DNA of 6,020 nt from an uncultured Clostridia bacterium. GTDB lineage: Bacteria > Bacillota_A > Clostridia > TANB77 > CAG-508. Made by a program: the position numbers and the translations under genes. The stretch lies in the NCBI GenBank assembly GCA_947629855.1, contig CANRFI010000054.1, forward strand, positions 1 to 6,020. Reading direction: 5' to 3'. Numbering within the stretch: the first letter of the stretch is position 1; each line of letters opens with the position of its first letter. The notes under the pieces are model-generated. The model saw nothing but the letters and a program-made list of their open reading frames with translations, was not told where the DNA came from and did not search any database. Of the stretch, positions 5,917 to 6,020 are shown one piece after another.

Positions 5917-5955
5917 TTAATAGCAGATGGCTAAAATTAAGCTATCTGCTATTAA
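5917..5955 (+). terminator. Stem-loop after gyrB, probable transcription terminator or 3' end structure
   Basis: The arms at 5917-5932 and 5940-5955 form a 16-base-pair stem with one G-U pair and a 7-base loop, 9 bases after the gyrB stop. The U-tract is weak (TCTTAAAG), so it may be a leaky terminator, a bidirectional one using the A-rich left flank, or an mRNA-protecting hairpin. The remaining 65 bases to the window end are AT-rich, with no gene seen. Confidence 0.65.
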
Positions 5956-6020
5956 TCTTAAAGCTAATAATAATCTCAGCTAAAACTAATATATCTAATA
6001 TTTAAACCTAATATATATTA

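Overview
This window is the replication-origin neighbourhood of a very AT-rich, low-GC Gram-positive-type bacterium, most likely an uncultured Clostridia-like Firmicute. The evidence is the gene order dnaA-oriC-dnaN-recF-gyrB, all on the + strand, strong AGGAGG-type ribosome binding sites, AGA-dominated arginine codons, exclusive TAA gene stops, and a short (642-residue) GyrB without the long insert found in many Gram-negative GyrBs. Genus or species cannot be fixed from the sequence alone.

Layout: dnaA (51-1386), an intergenic oriC of about 330 bp (1387-1720), dnaN (1721-2839), a 60-bp gap with DnaA-box-like motifs and a hairpin, recF (2900-3976), gyrB (3976-5907, its ATG overlapping the recF stop by one base), and a 16-bp stem-loop after gyrB. 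The oriC holds several DnaA boxes of the form TTTTCCACA, two of them directly abutting. These are followed by eight consecutive DnaA-trio triplets that lead into a TA-rich stretch beside the dnaN ribosome binding site. The small S4-domain gene (yaaA) that often lies between dnaN and recF, and remB (yaaB) between recF and gyrB, are absent.

The outstanding feature is a set of four single-base +1 frameshifts, one in dnaA and three in gyrB. All are the same lesion: an extra C between a codon ending in T and a GGA glycine codon, giving the core T-CGG-AA with CGG in the zero frame. Skipping the C restores the conserved protein in all four cases: the DnaA Walker A motif, the GyrB HAGGKFGG motif, GyrB LPGKLAD and GyrB EGDSAGGSAK. 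In this window CGG occurs as an in-frame codon only at these four places, and TCGGA occurs nowhere else. The same flanks without the C also occur in frame (GGT-GGA-AG in dnaA, CTT-GGA-AA in gyrB). Everything else in both genes is intact. I infer recurrent recoding, meaning +1 frameshifting or four-base decoding of CGGA as glycine at an unassigned or starved CGG codon. A systematic sequencing or assembly artefact is the main alternative. dnaN and recF carry no such site.

Together the genes encode initiation (DnaA at oriC), the sliding clamp (DnaN), recombination repair at stalled or gapped forks (RecF) and negative supercoiling (GyrB, partner GyrA probably just downstream but outside the window). 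If the frameshifts are real, production of full-length initiator and gyrase ATPase subunit would depend on one shared recoding event.
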